Below are positions 52,910 through 61,679 of a DNA stretch of 64,000 bases, piece by piece. The position numbers were made by a program, and so were the translations under genes. Positions within the stretch are counted from its first letter, which is position 1, and every line of letters begins with the position of its first letter. Source of the DNA: SG8-30 sp963715485 (GTDB taxonomy: Bacteria > Pseudomonadota > Gammaproteobacteria > Steroidobacterales > Steroidobacteraceae). The notes under the pieces are model-generated. The model had not been told where the DNA came from, made no database searches, and saw nothing but the letters and a program-made list of their open reading frames with translations. The DNA lies in the NCBI GenBank assembly GCA_963715485.1, contig OY970244.1, positions 992,001 to 1,056,000 of the forward strand. Reading direction: 5' to 3'.

Positions 52910-54276
52910 ACACTTGGAAGAAGATCGCCATTGCCTGCCTGTCGCTGACGGTGCTGGGAGTTGCTCCGGCAGGCGCGGCGCCTCCGCAGATCAAGGTCAC
53001 GGCGGCCACGCCGGCGTCGGCGGAGCAGGGCACCATCGCCCTCGACGTGGTCGTGAGCGGCAGCGGCTTCGACAAGTCCGCCAAGGTGCAGTTCTTCGTG
53101 TCGGGCACGACGAATCCCGGCGGCATCATCGTGCGGAACGTGAAGTTCAACAGCTCGAGCGAGCTCGTCACGACGATCGACGTCGCCGACACGGCCGAAC
53201 TCGCGAGTTTTGACATCCAGGTGACCCTGAGTAGCGGCCGCAAGGGCAAGGGAACGACGTTGTTCCGCGTGGCCGCCAAGCCCAAGCCGAACGACCCGCT
53301 ACCGGTGCCCACCTATCCGGCTGCACGCGCCTGGCACTCTTTCACCTCGAACAGCGCAACCACGACGGAGGCGAGCCGACTCTATATGTACGGTGGCGCT
53401 GGCGCGGACTGGCAGGCGGTACCGCCGTACTTCTGGTTCTATGGCGCGCACGCCGACCGGTGGACGCTGGTTACCCCCGATGGGACAACCAGTCCTGGCC
53501 CAAGGCAGTGGTCCGGACTGGCGTGCGGGGCCGGAGCCTGTGTGCTGGCTACAGGCTCGAATGGCGTGGGTTTGGTTGACGAAACCTGGGTCTACAGGGA
53601 GGCAACCAACGCGTGGACCAAGTCAACGTGCCGCAGGGGCAGCTACCCATGCCCGTCGCCGCGGCAGATGGCGACGGTCGCCTTCGACCCCCAACGAAAC
53701 AATTACCTGCTGTTCGGGGGGAGGGGTTCCGCATTGGGTCTCGACGACACGCTGACTTTCGACGCAGCCACCCTCAAGTGGACCGTGAGGAGCCCCAGGC
53801 TGAGACCATCCGAACGCAATCGCGCCGCGGCGGCCTACGTACCAGGCGTCGGTGTCGTCATGCACGGCGGACAGCCGTGGCGGGCCGACAAGGTCTACTG
53901 CGATCTGTTCGCCTGGACCGGTTCGGACTGGACGCCCATCCTCTACGACGCCCAAGCGACCGGGCCCTGCCTGCATTCGCACAGCATGGTGTGGGACGGC
54001 ACGGGACTCGTACTAGCCGGTGGCTTCGTGGACACCAGCGACACGCCGAGCCCGACGAACTGGCGCTTCACGTTCGCCGCTGATGGCCGGTCGGGGAACT
54101 GGTCGCAGTCGGCAAGCGAAACCTGCGCGCCGGTCTTGGGAACGGACGCCGAGATTCATCCTGGCGCCAGGATGGCGTACGACATTCCGACGGCGACCCG
54201 TGTGTGGTTCGGTGGTGAGGAGAGCGTGGACGGGGTCGGGCTTGTGCGCTACGACAACACGGTCGAGTGCTACTGA
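52906..54276 (+). CDS. Secreted TIG-like plus Kelch-type protein (module 2)
   Basis: A 456-aa exported protein (signal peptide ending AGAA). Residues 25-120 are the same TIG-like domain as in the module 1 protein (TAATPASAEQGTIALDVVVS, GTTNPGGIIVRNV, SSGRKGKGTTLFRV). The C-terminal part is a Kelch/galactose-oxidase-type propeller (YMYGGAGADW, QMATVAFDPQRNNYLLFGGR, GLVLAGGFVDTS). Module 1 has a different C-terminal domain on the same N-terminal domain. Coupled to CHAT by the ATGA overlap, it is the likely partner or substrate. Confidence 0.88.
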   Translation: MNTWKKIAIACLSLTVLGVAPAGAAPPQIKVTAATPASAEQGTIALDVVVSGSGFDKSAKVQFFVSGTTNPGGIIVRNVKFNSSSELVTTIDVADTAELASFDIQVTLSSGRKGKGTTLFRVAAKPKPNDPLPVPTYPAARAWHSFTSNSATTTEASRLYMYGGAGADWQAVPPYFWFYGAHADRWTLVTPDGTTSPGPRQWSGLACGAGACVLATGSNGVGLVDETWVYREATNAWTKSTCRRGSYPCPSPRQMATVAFDPQRNNYLLFGGRGSALGLDDTLTFDAATLKWTVRSPRLRPSERNRAAAAYVPGVGVVMHGGQPWRADKVYCDLFAWTGSDWTPILYDAQATGPCLHSHSMVWDGTGLVLAGGFVDTSDTPSPTNWRFTFAADGRSGNWSQSASETCAPVLGTDAEIHPGARMAYDIPTATRVWFGGEESVDGVGLVRYDNTVECY

Positions 54277-54494
54277 CGCGGAAAGGCCAGCTCAACCGCA
54301 TGAGCCGCAGCCGCCGATGGCGCTACGGTCGAATGCGCGTGACGGAGGGTCACCAAGTGACGAACTGCAAGGAGCGCTTCATGTTTATCGGATCAATTGA
54401 AGGCAGGATCCAGAACCCCGGCATGCGCCGCCACGGGGCCGTGCGCGGCTCGGGGGACCACGATCCGGACCGGTCATACGACAGGAGCAACACC

Positions 54495-55478
54495 ATGTTT
54501 CTGCATCTCAGGAAAGCACTTTTCCTGCTGGCGTTTGTCACCAGTACCTCTCAGGCTGCGGTAGTCGGCGAAGTCATCGCCGCGCACAACCAGTGGGGGA
54601 GATACGTTGTCATGTCAGCCAGCAACGGCGGCCAGTTTGCCGAGGTGAATTGTGGCCTCGATCTGACGCATGGCGGCAGCCCCAGATATTTTCTGGGGGC
54701 GGTGGCGAACGGGATCGAATTCCCTGACGGTAACCAGATGAGTGAACTGATGGCAACGGACGAAGAATGCGCCCTTGGCATTGTCATCAGCGACGAGCAA
54801 AACGTTCAGTTTTCCAGCACCCCGCACTGGTCTCCGGACGGCGAGAAAATAGCCGTGTGGTTGCGCCGATGGGATCCTGCTCTGAACCAATTTGACGAAA
54901 GCGAAAGCGGTCTTTACCTCGCTGACGTAGAGCATGACTCGACCGGCAGGCCGGTTCGCGCCACGAACCTCCGCCTGCTGATTCCTTCCGTCGGCGAGTT
55001 CTTGATGTCCTGGTCCGGGGACGGGCAGCGTATCGCCTACGTCGCGCGTGCGCCGAGCAGTACGGGCGGTTCACAGGCCGACATCTTTGTCTACGACCTG
55101 AACTCGGGAACCTCCGTAAATGTCACCAATACGCCTGACAGCAATGAGGATCATCCAGCCTTCTCACCAATCGGGGACCGCATCGCGTTCATCAGGGTCG
55201 TAGATGTGCGCGGTTCCTACCTGTACGACATCTTTACGATTCCCGCCTGGGGTGGCGCCGAGATCCGCGTGACCACCAAGAAGACCACCGGATCGCCCGC
55301 GAACATGTTTCCATGTTTCTCGCCGGATGGGCAGTACCTGTCGTTCTCGTCCGGTAGCTTGGTGGCGCCGATCAAGGACTTCGACATCTACAAGATCAAG
55401 GCGGATGGTTCGGGCAAGGCCACCAACCTGACCAGCAAGCGCAGCGGCAGTTTCCGCTACCAGGTCTGGCGCAAGTAG
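54495..55478 (+). CDS. Secreted TolB/WD40-like beta-propeller protein
   Basis: A 327-aa exported protein (signal peptide KALFLLAFVTSTSQAA). It has several PD40-type repeats: STPHWSPDGEKIAVWLRRWD, MSWSGDGQRIAYVARAPSS, HPAFSPIGDRIAFIRV and PCFSPDGQYLSFSSGS. ATG 54495 follows AGGAG; the longer in-frame extension to 54267 lacks a signal sequence. It follows the module 2 operon by 218 bp in the same direction and continues its theme of exported propellers. Confidence 0.85.
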   Translation: MFLHLRKALFLLAFVTSTSQAAVVGEVIAAHNQWGRYVVMSASNGGQFAEVNCGLDLTHGGSPRYFLGAVANGIEFPDGNQMSELMATDEECALGIVISDEQNVQFSSTPHWSPDGEKIAVWLRRWDPALNQFDESESGLYLADVEHDSTGRPVRATNLRLLIPSVGEFLMSWSGDGQRIAYVARAPSSTGGSQADIFVYDLNSGTSVNVTNTPDSNEDHPAFSPIGDRIAFIRVVDVRGSYLYDIFTIPAWGGAEIRVTTKKTTGSPANMFPCFSPDGQYLSFSSGSLVAPIKDFDIYKIKADGSGKATNLTSKRSGSFRYQVWRK

Positions 55479-55524
55479 GCAGGACGCAACCGGGCACTGA
55501 CTGGAAGGGACGCACGCAAACGGA

Positions 55525-55556
55525 AAGGGGGGGGATCGAACGCGATGCCCCCCTGC
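55525..55556. terminator. GGGGGG.../...CCCCCC hairpin after the propeller gene
   Basis: A run of eight G, ATCG, a short loop, then CGAT-G-CCCCCC forms a strong stem about 50 bp after the stop codon. There is no T tract, so termination is uncertain. Confidence 0.4.
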
Positions 55557-55689
55557 GAGAGCCCCTCATATAGCTGGCGCGCCCGGAGAGATCGTTCGCC
55601 GCCTTCGGCGGCTCACCCCTCGAGGGCGGCGCTCGCTCGCTACGAGTTGTCTCACCCGGCTGACGGCGGGCTCGGCCGCATGCGGGCTG

Positions 55690-56060
55690 CGCTCGACGGT
55701 GTGCGCGATCGGCGCCGATGGGCCGGCGTGGTGCTGGGGCCACAATGAGCGTGGGCAGCTGGGCGTCGGGAACTCCCCGAACTCTGCAATCCCGGTTCCT
55801 GTGGCGGGAGCTCACCAGTTCACTTCGATCACGGCGCACCAGCTCGTCACCTGTGCGATTACCACTGACGGAGCCGGGTACTGCTGGGGGGACGGGGGGG
55901 TGGCAACCTCGGAACCGGATCAACCTCATCGAGCCTCGTCCCGGCGGAGGTCAAGGGAGGCCTGCGGTTCGCGTCGTTGAAGGTCGAACTCTGGACGGCG
56001 TGTGGTGTCACGACTACCGGCGAAGGCTACTGCCGGGGGTCCAGGTAACGAAGGCTGCAT
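55690..56060 (+). pseudogene. RCC1-repeat protein remnant with frameshifts
   Basis: RCC1-type repeats are visible: VCAIGADGPAWCWGHNERGQ then LGVGNS, and TAHQLVTCAITTDGAGYCWG. After a run of Gs near 55893 the frame changes and continues as NLGTGSTSSSLVPAEVKGGL and FASLKVELWTACGVTTTGEG. No start codon, signal peptide or complete propeller is left. It is another propeller family member beside module 2. Confidence 0.7.
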
Positions 56061-56156
56061 CGGTGACGGCGCTCTTGTGGATCGAGGTGTTCCGACGAAG
56101 GTCGCAGGGCAGCCGTGACGCGACATCGCCCAACGGGCTGACAGATGCCGCAATGC

Positions 56157-56290
56157 ATCAAACCCCGGCGCCGCGCCGGGGTTTCTTGTTGTAATCAGTG
56201 TCTATTCCTGGCCGGTAAGCGACCCTTTGGCTGACGACTCGCCGGGCTAGTCTGAAGGGGCGGCCAGCGACCCAAAGAGGACCCGGGGTG
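56157..56290 (+). repeat. Intergenic repeat R5 with terminator-like hairpin
   Basis: AACCCCGGCG-CCG-CGCCGGGGTTTCTT (56161-56186) is a good rho-independent-type hairpin, followed by CTATTCCTGGCCGGTAAGCG and ACCCTTTGG...CCAGCGACCCAAAGAGG. The same order of terminator and repeat is seen at 30182, 37391 and 57345. Confidence 0.7.
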
Positions 56291-56364
56291 CGCATACATT
56301 GAGGGCTGGGGGATAGCGTCCCCGATCACCAGCTGGACATACGTACGCGTCTGTTCTCTGCGAT

Positions 56365-57162
56365 TCACTCAGCCAGCGCGTTGATCTTCGCCTGCATGAC
56401 GGCCGACATCACCGCCGCGAGCATCAACCTGGTCCTCGGCTCAAGATCGCGACGTAGGTAAACGACGTTCTTGTTAAACCCGAGTGCGCCGGCACCCAGG
56501 TACTGGAGCGCAGCAATAGGCCGGTCTTCTTCGAAGAACTGGTATCCGCGAGCGGGCAGCGAGCTGCTCTTCGCGCCGGGCGAGTCGGAAGTAACCGGTA
56601 CTACACCGATCTGTCTTGCGCCATTGCTGAGCAGCGACATGCTGGTCTCCTCGACGGTGTTAGCCCAACTGCGCTTGACGTTCAGTAGCAGTGTCCACGG
56701 CTCGCCCTGGTCACCCTCGATCTGGATCGACGCCACCAAGCTGTCGACCCCGCCCTCGATGGCCTCGAGATCGATGGCGAAACCCGCGCCCAGATCGAGT
56801 TCTTGGAGGTCCTCTGCCTCCGCTTTCTGCACCGCCTTGACACTCGCCGTGGTGGAGTCACCGCCCTTCAGCACGAACGAATACTTCTGCCGAGTGCGGT
56901 GTTCGCCGGGCTTACCCGGGACCGAGGAAGTAGTCGTGGTCACGGCACCGCCGGCTTTGCTCGATACAATGGAGTAGTCGCCGAACTTGAAGTCCCAGGT
57001 GCGGCCAGGTTTCTGCATGCCCAGGCTGACCTTGTATACGTCGGCGTTTGCCCGCAGATCCTCGTCGACAATGATACTCGCCGCGGCGGACGCAACGCTG
57101 GGCACCAGCAAGTTCAACATGATCCAGACAAGCCAACTCGGGTGTGCGGGTCGTATCGACAT
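56365..57162 (-). CDS. Exported protein of unknown function
   Basis: A 265-aa protein with a signal peptide (WIMLNLLVPSVASAAA). The mature part includes DVYKVSLGMQKPGRTWDFKF, GGAVTTTTSSVPGKPGEHRT and SWANTVEETSMSLLSNGARQ. I do not recognise the family. ATG 57162 follows GAGAGG. It is oriented against the module 2 genes and shares a direction with the OprB gene, 432 bp upstream of it. Confidence 0.75.
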   Translation of the reverse strand: MSIRPAHPSWLVWIMLNLLVPSVASAAASIIVDEDLRANADVYKVSLGMQKPGRTWDFKFGDYSIVSSKAGGAVTTTTSSVPGKPGEHRTRQKYSFVLKGGDSTTASVKAVQKAEAEDLQELDLGAGFAIDLEAIEGGVDSLVASIQIEGDQGEPWTLLLNVKRSWANTVEETSMSLLSNGARQIGVVPVTSDSPGAKSSSLPARGYQFFEEDRPIAALQYLGAGALGFNKNVVYLRRDLEPRTRLMLAAVMSAVMQAKINALAE

Positions 57163-57593
57163 GCCGTTACCTCTCGCCGCCGCAATGGCGGGTCCAACCA
57201 TTTAACCACCGCCGGCCGACCGGTGCCATGAACGGTGCAAGGCATGCAGGAGCGGCCGGTGGGGTGGCATTTGCGATACTGCGAGCGCTGGTCGCTTCGG
57301 AATACGTCCCCAACGCAGCATTTATGATGCCAGGTCAGCTGAAGATCGCGCCTCCACACGCGCCGGGGTTCTTGTTTGTGGGCGATGTCCGTTTCGGGTC
57401 GCAAGCAGACCTGAAGTCGGCCTCAGGTCTGACCGGCCAGCCGACGGCGGTCACCGGTCAGGAAGCGACATCTGATCTGGTTTCATGCCGTACGTCGTAC
57501 GTCCGCAGAAATGCCAGGCTCTTCCAGCTCTAGACCAAACGTTGGTCCGGCGCTCGACCCGGATCACGGCCGTGCGGAAATTCGTAGTCACTA
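57163..57593. repeat. Gene-free region with R-type repeat R6
   Basis: 431 bp. 57345-57440 has CACACGCGCCGGGGTTCTTG followed by GATGTCCGTTTCGGGTCGCA and AGCAGACCTGAAG, a member of the intergenic repeat family. No gene is supported. Confidence 0.5.
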
Positions 57594-58838
57594 CTAGAAA
57601 CTGAACTGCAGCCTCAGGGATGGGACGAGGGCATTCTTGTAGTCACCCCTGGCCGGATTTATGTACTGAATGTCCGCCCCGATCTGCAGCCAAGAATTAA
57701 CCGCCCAGCTGTAAAAGGCCTCAACAGCCGCTTCGTCCCGGAAGTTGTTGAAGGCAGGATTCAGCGAGTCCTGAAGTGTGTCGCTTAGATCATAGTAGTA
57801 GGCGCCAACGCCGAAACTGTCCTGAGGCCGACCAAGAAACAACGCTTTTCCGCCAATCCCGACGATCAGCGAACGCTGGATGTAGTTGGGATTACCGTCA
57901 GCAATCGCCGCTTTGAAGTAGAACCCCCAGGCGCCATTTTCCTGCTCCTGCAGATTGTACTTGAACTCAAAGTTGACGTTCCAGGAACCCGACTTTGTGG
58001 TTGCACCCTTGATGCCACCAATAGAGGAGTAATCCACGCCCTCGGCCGTGCTGTAGAGCCCGCCAATCGCGTAGGTCGTCTTGCGACCAGCGAGCGTGGC
58101 GTTATGCGCGGCAGTCACGGAAGCATTCACGCCGTCATCGAACAGATCGCCCGGAAGATAGTCGTTGGTGCGGTCGTTGGGATCAAAGACCATGATGGTC
58201 CAGGAAACTGGCTCGGATCTGATGCTAGCAACTGCACCCATGAACACGACCGGAATCAGTCCGCTTGGTGGCGCGGTAAGGATGAGGTTCATGAATCGAT
58301 CAATACCCCAGCCGCCGATGAAAGAGTCTGCCGCCAACAGGTCAACGGGATTGAACTTGCCAAGAGCGATACTGCTTCGATCGCCCATCTTCTGGGTGAA
58401 GTACAGCGACGTTGCTACCAGCTCGTTGGGAGTGTCCGTGGGCCAGTACAGGGCAGTATTGGTCGCAAAGATCGCACCGCCGAGATTGGTCGGGGCATTG
58501 TCGCTGCTGTACTCGAGGTGGAATCGAAATCCGCCGCCTTCCCGCAGGCCAAACTGGCTGCTGTCCAGGTTGATGAAGGCGTCCAGTTTGTCACCAAAAC
58601 TGAAGTGCTTGTCTCCTGTTCCGGACGCAAGTCCCTGATAGAACGCGGTGTATCTGATGTCCACGCTCACGCCGTGATCGGCTAGCCAGGCACGTCTCGC
58701 CAAATAGTTATCAGGCGGCGAGATCTCCAGAACATCGTATCCTGCAGCCATGACTGGGTTCGCGGAAGCCGAAAATAGCAGCGCCGCCAAGAGCGAGAAG
58801 CTCATGCGTAAGCAGAAGAAATCAGGAACTTGAGTCAT
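57594..58838 (-). CDS. OprB family carbohydrate-selective porin
   Basis: A 414-aa outer-membrane beta-barrel with a signal peptide (SLLAALLFSASANPVMAAG) and a C-terminal Phe (LRLQFSF) typical of barrels. Family features are WLADHGVSVDIRYTAFYQG, IALGKFNPVDL and SWLQIGADIQYINPARG. OprB porins let sugars cross the outer membrane. No sugar-use genes are adjacent, so the substrate is unknown. It abuts the IS3 element at 58981. Confidence 0.9.
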   Translation of the reverse strand: MTQVPDFFCLRMSFSLLAALLFSASANPVMAAGYDVLEISPPDNYLARRAWLADHGVSVDIRYTAFYQGLASGTGDKHFSFGDKLDAFINLDSSQFGLREGGGFRFHLEYSSDNAPTNLGGAIFATNTALYWPTDTPNELVATSLYFTQKMGDRSSIALGKFNPVDLLAADSFIGGWGIDRFMNLILTAPPSGLIPVVFMGAVASIRSEPVSWTIMVFDPNDRTNDYLPGDLFDDGVNASVTAAHNATLAGRKTTYAIGGLYSTAEGVDYSSIGGIKGATTKSGSWNVNFEFKYNLQEQENGAWGFYFKAAIADGNPNYIQRSLIVGIGGKALFLGRPQDSFGVGAYYYDLSDTLQDSLNPAFNNFRDEAAVEAFYSWAVNSWLQIGADIQYINPARGDYKNALVPSLRLQFSF

Positions 58839-59041
58839 GATGCGTCGCGGCTCGCGTACTCAGCCGAACGGCTGATTCGGATCCAACGACACCCTATGCC
58901 TGCCTGGAAGGACGAGACAGCCGGGAGAAACACCTACGGTGATTAGGCCCCAAGTGACGCAGGTCCAGAAGTCTGCTCTGTGGTCTGACCCCGATTTTCT
59001 GGACCACCTGATTGGGCGTAATAATGCCCTGGGGGTGTGTC

Positions 59042-59332
59042 ATGGCAAGACGGAAGCGATTCAGTGCGGAGTTCAAGCGGCAGGCCTTGCGGAGAGCTGA
59101 CGAACCTGGGATGACGGATGCGCTGGTGTGCGAGGAGCTCGGGGTCAGTACCCGGCAGCTGCGCCGCTGGCGGGATGCGATCAAGGAGCACGGTGAGGCG
59201 CAGGCCTTCCCGGGTCACGGCAAGAGCCGCGACGAGGAGCTGACCCGGTTGCGACGGGAGCTGGCGGAGGTCACGGAGGAGCGGGATTTTTTAAGAGCAG
59301 CGGCGCGGTACTTTGCCAGGGAGTCGAAGTGA
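59042..59332 (+). CDS. IS3-family transposase OrfA
   Basis: A 96-aa HTH protein: RRKRFSAEFKRQALRRADE, then CEELGVSTRQLRRWRDAI and a coiled-coil tail (LTRLRRELAEVTEERDFLRA). A T6 run (GATTTTTTAAGAG) near 59286 is a candidate slip site for making an OrfAB fusion. ATG 59042 is chosen over the upstream 59012 by family start. Confidence 0.92.
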   Translation: MARRKRFSAEFKRQALRRADEPGMTDALVCEELGVSTRQLRRWRDAIKEHGEAQAFPGHGKSRDEELTRLRRELAEVTEERDFLRAAARYFARESK

Positions 59333-60192
59333 GATACGGCTGTATCCATCGACGTCGCCGCCAGCACTCGATCAGGATGATGTGCCGGGTGCTGCAGGTC
59401 TCGCGCAGTGGCTACTACGACTGGGCGCAGCGTGCGGAGAGCGTCCGGCGGTGTCGTGACCGTGAGTTGAGCCTGCTGATCCGACGGATCCATCTCGAGA
59501 CGCGGGGCGTGTACGGCGCCCGCAAGATCCATCAGGCGTTGCTCATCCTGGGTGAGCCCTGTGGCCGGCATCGGGTGGCCCGCCTCATGCGTCAGGACGG
59601 CCTGAAAGGCTGTCCGAAGCGACGCTTCCGGCGCCTGGCCGGGGACCCGCCCAGCCATCCGATCGCCCCTAACCTGCTGGCGCAGGACTTCACTGCCAAT
59701 CGCGCCAACGAACGCTGGGCGGCCGATATCACCTTCATCGCGACGCGCCAGGGCTGGCTGTATCTGGCGATCGTCATGGACTTGTACTCGCGACGTATCG
59801 TCGGCTGGGCCATGGACAGCCAGGTTGGGCGGCATCTGGTGATCGACGCGCTGACCATGGCGCTCGGCTACCGCCAGCCGCAGGACTCGCTGCTGCACCA
59901 CTCCGATCGTGGACCGCAGTACACCAGTGATGACTTCCGCGATCTGCTGGCCCGGCACGGCATCCAGTGCAGCATGAGTGGCCGCGGCAGCTGCTACAAC
60001 AATGCCCCGGTCGAGAGCTTCTTCTCGTTACTGAAGCGTGAGCGGGTCCGTCGCCAAAACTACTGCACTCGGGAGCAGGCGAAGGCCGATGTGTTCGACT
60101 ACATCGAGTGCTTCTACAATCGACGCAGAAGCCATACCTATCTCAATTATCTCAGTCCCGTGGAGTACGAAAACCGGGAAGAAGGGGCTTAA
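59329..60192 (+). CDS. IS3-family transposase OrfB (DDE integrase domain)
   Basis: A 287-aa protein. HTH_21 region (HSIRMMCRVLQVSRSGYYDW) and rve core with catalytic residues in WAADITFI (Asp), HHSDRGPQYTSD (Asp) and APVESFFSLLKRE (Glu). The start GTG at 59329 overlaps the orfA stop by 4 nt. It appears intact and so potentially active. Confidence 0.94.
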   Translation: MRYGCIHRRRRQHSIRMMCRVLQVSRSGYYDWAQRAESVRRCRDRELSLLIRRIHLETRGVYGARKIHQALLILGEPCGRHRVARLMRQDGLKGCPKRRFRRLAGDPPSHPIAPNLLAQDFTANRANERWAADITFIATRQGWLYLAIVMDLYSRRIVGWAMDSQVGRHLVIDALTMALGYRQPQDSLLHHSDRGPQYTSDDFRDLLARHGIQCSMSGRGSCYNNAPVESFFSLLKRERVRRQNYCTREQAKADVFDYIECFYNRRRSHTYLNYLSPVEYENREEGA

Positions 60193-60431
60193 CCAACTGG
60201 TCCGAAATATCGGGGCCGAATCATTCGGCAAGGAACGGACGACCTACCTAGCCGGCGCACGACATCACCCTGTCGCTGCAGCGGTTTCCCAGCCAGTCAA
60301 TGGACGACGGCAGGACTGAGGGTACGGGGTACGGGATCTACTCTTTCTGCTATGCCTGTACGTATCTAGTGTTGTGTTACCCAACACGCTGATGATGAGC
60401 GTTTTTTTGTAGATTTTCCAAATCGTCCTGA

Positions 60432-60959
60432 ATGATGCAGCTCAAAGCCACCCCGTCTCGACTCGGACCTGCCATTCTCGTTGCAAGTGTTGCCGCCTGC
60501 GCGGAAATACCTGCAGAGCCCAATGTGCCCGACTTGCACGCAAGAGCAAGCATTCCAGGCGAAACAAGTGAACTATTCGTGGTCGTTCGCTCTGCCACGT
60601 TGGCTCAGGATCGCAAGGTTCGTTGGGTTATTTTTGTTGATGGAGAGGCCCGCGCTGTATTTCTCGACGCCCCCGGATACACGCTGATCCCGGTATTGCC
60701 TGGACCACACACGGTAGTCGCGTCTAATCGCATGAGCGAGTATGGTGTCTTTGTTGCCTTTCCGCTGCCAGTTCCCTTGCACTCGGAGAAACATGCAGAG
60801 ACATCTGTAACCTGCCCATCGCAGGATCGGTGCGGTGTCACAATTGACGAACACCCTCCAACAGCCTGGAGGGGCCTCAGAATTTCTGCTCAGTCGGTAC
60901 CAAAGGAACAACTTGATCAGTTGATCCGTGGATTGTCCTACACAAGACCAGATCGATGA
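60432..60959 (+). CDS. Hypothetical lipoprotein
   Basis: A 175-aa protein with a lipoprotein-like signal (PAILVASVAACAEIPAE). The mature part includes VRWVIFVDGEARAVFLDAPG and YTLIPVLPGPHTVVASNRMS, a small beta-sandwich-like arrangement often seen in DUF2846-type lipoproteins. No function is assigned. It sits just downstream of the IS3 element and is slightly AT-richer than its surroundings. Confidence 0.7.
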   Translation: MMQLKATPSRLGPAILVASVAACAEIPAEPNVPDLHARASIPGETSELFVVVRSATLAQDRKVRWVIFVDGEARAVFLDAPGYTLIPVLPGPHTVVASNRMSEYGVFVAFPLPVPLHSEKHAETSVTCPSQDRCGVTIDEHPPTAWRGLRISAQSVPKEQLDQLIRGLSYTRPDR

Positions 60960-61679
60960 AGCGCTTGTGTCGGCATAACCTCCAGTTCTCGGTCACGAGA
61001 GAAGTGAGTTGCTGGGCGGCGCTTGTCCACGGATCGAACGCTGGTTGGTAGGCTACCGCCAGCAAGGTCTGCTGCGAGCCGTCAACAGACATTGGTTTGG
61101 CCAAGTTTCTACAGGGCGCGCTTTACGGGACTTCACGGAAGCGCTCTGCCCTCGACGACAGCTTCGCTTGCCATGCATTGGGCCCGCACCGATCGTATTG
61201 CTCGGCGCATGCCGTTAGTCATTGTCACGATGCCATTCACCGTCACGCAGATGAAGATGGTTCTTCCGGGCGTAAAGTCTCACGGCTTGCGCGCCTGCGT
61301 CACCGCTTGCGCTCGCATCGTGCGCCGGTGATCCACCCGAGTTCAAGCTGACCGGCTCGTTCGGATTGAAGTTCGATCAATCCCGAGCCCTGGGCCGCTG
61401 CTCCACCGGAGCCCATCCAGGCCACGGGCAACGCCTGACCACGGCCCGGCAAAGTCGCGCCGACGGGATCCGACCGATACAAACCGGTCGCGTGACGCGC
61501 GAGCGCCAAATTCTGGGTAATTGGGCAGTCCCGCTGCGCTCCGTAGCCCGGCTGCTTAATGGCGAGACAAGGACATCTGCGATACCTCTAGGAAAAAATG
61601 AGGCGGCCGTAGGCTGACGGAGGATGGGGGCGCTGCGCCTTGGGGTAAAGTGCCGTTCCGATACAGCACGGAGCGCCTC
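60960..61679. other. Long gene-free region
   Basis: 720 bp. Short overlapping frames exist on both strands but none shows a recognisable family or consistent coding pattern. Possibly decayed sequence between accessory and core DNA. A promoter for the acyl-CoA synthetase should lie near 61600-61660. Confidence 0.4.

Larger units (their letters stand above)
58981..60223 (+). mobile_element. IS3-family insertion sequence (IS3-group-like)
   Basis: A 1243-bp element with imperfect ends: left TGGTCTGACCCCGATTTTCT and right, read inward, TGATTCGGCCCCGATATTTC. It has two overlapping ORFs (orfA, orfB). The first 100 bp recur identically at 10990-11089. No clear 3-bp target duplication (CTG left, TTC right). 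Confidence 0.9.

Noticed and set aside
60960..61679. Several short ORFs between the lipoprotein and the acyl-CoA synthetase
   Set aside because: Overlapping frames on both strands without coding signature; treated as non-coding or decayed.
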